A DNA stretch of 7,843 nucleotides from NCBI GenBank assembly GCA_947523045.1, contig CANNUR010000133.1, forward strand, positions 1 to 7,843, given 5' to 3'. Each line of letters starts with the position of its first letter. Positions within the stretch are counted from its first letter, which is position 1. A program made the position numbers and the translations under genes. The notes under the pieces were generated by a model. That model did not search any database. It was not told where the DNA came from and saw only the letters and a list, made by a program, of their open reading frames with translations. Below are positions 6,765-7,843 of this stretch, one piece after another. The stretch is from an uncultured Prosthecobacter sp. Its GTDB lineage: Bacteria > Verrucomicrobiota > Verrucomicrobiia > Verrucomicrobiales > Verrucomicrobiaceae.

Positions 6765-7843
6765 TTAACCCAGCTCCAGCGCGCCGCCCTCGCACATGGC
6801 CGGGTTGCCGTGGGTGGGCAGGTCGACGCCCATGGTGCGGGCGAAGGTGAGCAGCAGGCGGTTGTGGGCGGCCTTGTCGAACTGGATAAGCCGGTTCGAG
6901 CGCAGGCCGGGGGCCTTGCCGAGGCAGACGAAGGGGATGTTATCCAGCGTGTGCGAGTTGCCCTTGCCGAGTTCGTTGGTCCAGACAATCAGCGTGTGAT
7001 CGAGCATCGAGCCGGTGTGCCCCGGCTCGGGGATGGCGTCGAGGCGCTCGGCGAGGTAGGCGAGCTGCTGGCAGAACCAGGTGTTGATCTTCGTCAGCTT
7101 TTCCTGCGAACCCTCATTCATGTCGGGATCGTGCGAGAGATCGTGGTGCCCCTCCTGAATGCCGAGCCAGCGCATCTTGGCGCCGCCGACCGAGGCGGTG
7201 TACTGCAGGGTGGCGACGCGCGTCATGTCGTTGGCGAGCGCGTTCACCAGCAGGTCGATCTGCATGCGGCTGAGCTTGGGCATCTGGTCGTTGTCGAGGG
7301 CGACGTTGTCCTCGAGCTTCGGCGGTGCGTGGCGGAACCGGCGGGCGGCGACGTCTTCCTGGAGTTCCTTCTCCATGGCGCGGACAAGGGTGGCATGCTC
7401 CTCAAGCAGGGCACGGTCGGCGGCCGGCAGGTGGGCGGAGAGCTGCTTCAAATCGCTGCCGACGTCGTCGAGCACGCTCTTGAGGTGCTCGCGATCCTTC
7501 ATCTGGCCGTAGAGGCGGGTGAGCAGCTGGTAGGGGTCGGACACCGGCGCCACGGGCTTGTTGGCGTCGGCATAGACCCAGCGCGTCCACGGATCGGCGC
7601 GATCCGCCACGCAAACACCAAGTTCGAGGCTGCCGAAGCGGGTCTTCGTCTTCGGATTTGCCTGCAGCCGGGTCTTGATGACCTGGTCGATCGACGGTCC
7701 GCGCGCCCAGCCGGCCGGCTGACCACCGCCACCCATGATGTTGCCGGCGAAGAGCTCGATGCCGGTGAGCAGGCAACTCATGCCGCGCTGGTGGCCGTCG
7801 CCATCGCCGCGGATCTTGTTGCTGATGCCCTGCACCATGAGCA
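6765..7843 (-). CDS. DUF1552 family protein, N-terminus outside window
   Basis: C-terminal part of a DUF1552 protein; the frame is open to the right edge, so the true start lies outside. Numbering from the in-frame ATG at 7838, family landmarks are GDGDGHQRGMSCLLTG (11-26), PSIDQVIKTRL (48-58), FGSLELGV (68-75), DPYQLLTRLYG (101-111), GHHDLSH with H231, H232 and H236, and a WTNELGKGNSH block at 286-296 followed by NIPFVCLG. Full family members are about 430-450 residues, so some 80-100 residues, usually with a Tat-type signal, are missing. The family is related to DUF1501 and alkaline-phosphatase-like folds; its biochemical role is not established. In planctomycetes and verrucomicrobia it is often encoded beside a DUF1592/DUF1588-type cytochrome protein, which would be upstream, outside the window. 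The C-terminus (PTHGNPAMCEGGALELG) is complete. Confidence 0.95.
   Translation of the reverse strand, partial: LMVQGISNKIRGDGDGHQRGMSCLLTGIELFAGNIMGGGGQPAGWARGPSIDQVIKTRLQANPKTKTRFGSLELGVCVADRADPWTRWVYADANKPVAPVSDPYQLLTRLYGQMKDREHLKSVLDDVGSDLKQLSAHLPAADRALLEEHATLVRAMEKELQEDVAARRFRHAPPKLEDNVALDNDQMPKLSRMQIDLLVNALANDMTRVATLQYTASVGGAKMRWLGIQEGHHDLSHDPDMNEGSQEKLTKINTWFCQQLAYLAERLDAIPEPGHTGSMLDHTLIVWTNELGKGNSHTLDNIPFVCLGKAPGLRSNRLIQFDKAAHNRLLLTFARTMGVDLPTHGNPAMCEGGALELG

Overview
The window is a GC-rich bacterial chromosomal segment, most likely from the Planctomycetota-Verrucomicrobiota (PVC) group. The lineage call is inference. It rests on a DUF1552 protein (a family mostly seen in planctomycetes and verrucomicrobia), a small exported LamG-like protein, high coding GC with strong third-position C bias, and gene-poor spacers packed with short oligomer repeats. 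There is no rRNA, tRNA, CRISPR array, transposase or phage gene. Layout, left to right: surE (+, nucleotidase) converges on a minus-strand run made of an exported LamG-like protein (767-1405), a class I FbaB/LsrF-type aldolase (1480-2274) and a membrane-anchored protein that looks like a degenerate M28 peptidase (2511-3275). A perfect 28-bp inverted repeat (2351-2492) sits between the last two. The divergent spacer 3276-3384 carries an imperfect palindrome and leads into ligA (+, 3385-5424), a complete NAD+-dependent DNA ligase. Beyond ligA are a repeat-rich spacer, a small exported protein of unknown function (minus, 5820 to about 6338), a second repeat-rich spacer, and the C-terminal part of a DUF1552 protein (minus) that runs off the right edge. 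The genes do not form one pathway. LigA (DNA replication and repair), SurE (nucleotide phosphate removal) and the aldolase (sugar phosphate metabolism) are housekeeping-type functions. The LamG-like, DUF1552 and 5820-6338 proteins look like envelope or exported proteins. The aldolase and LamG-like genes are 74 bp apart on the same strand and could be co-transcribed. The least explained content is not protein-coding. It is the set of short intergenic repeats: 16-bp, 11-bp and two 9-bp periodic clusters, a long inverted repeat, and a GGGCTAAAGCCC hairpin. Four of these clusters share a pattern in which the last unit ends in GCGG. I see no convincing new defence or biosynthetic system. The best candidates for something undescribed are the repeat grammar, the long inverted repeat and the M28-like pseudoenzyme.
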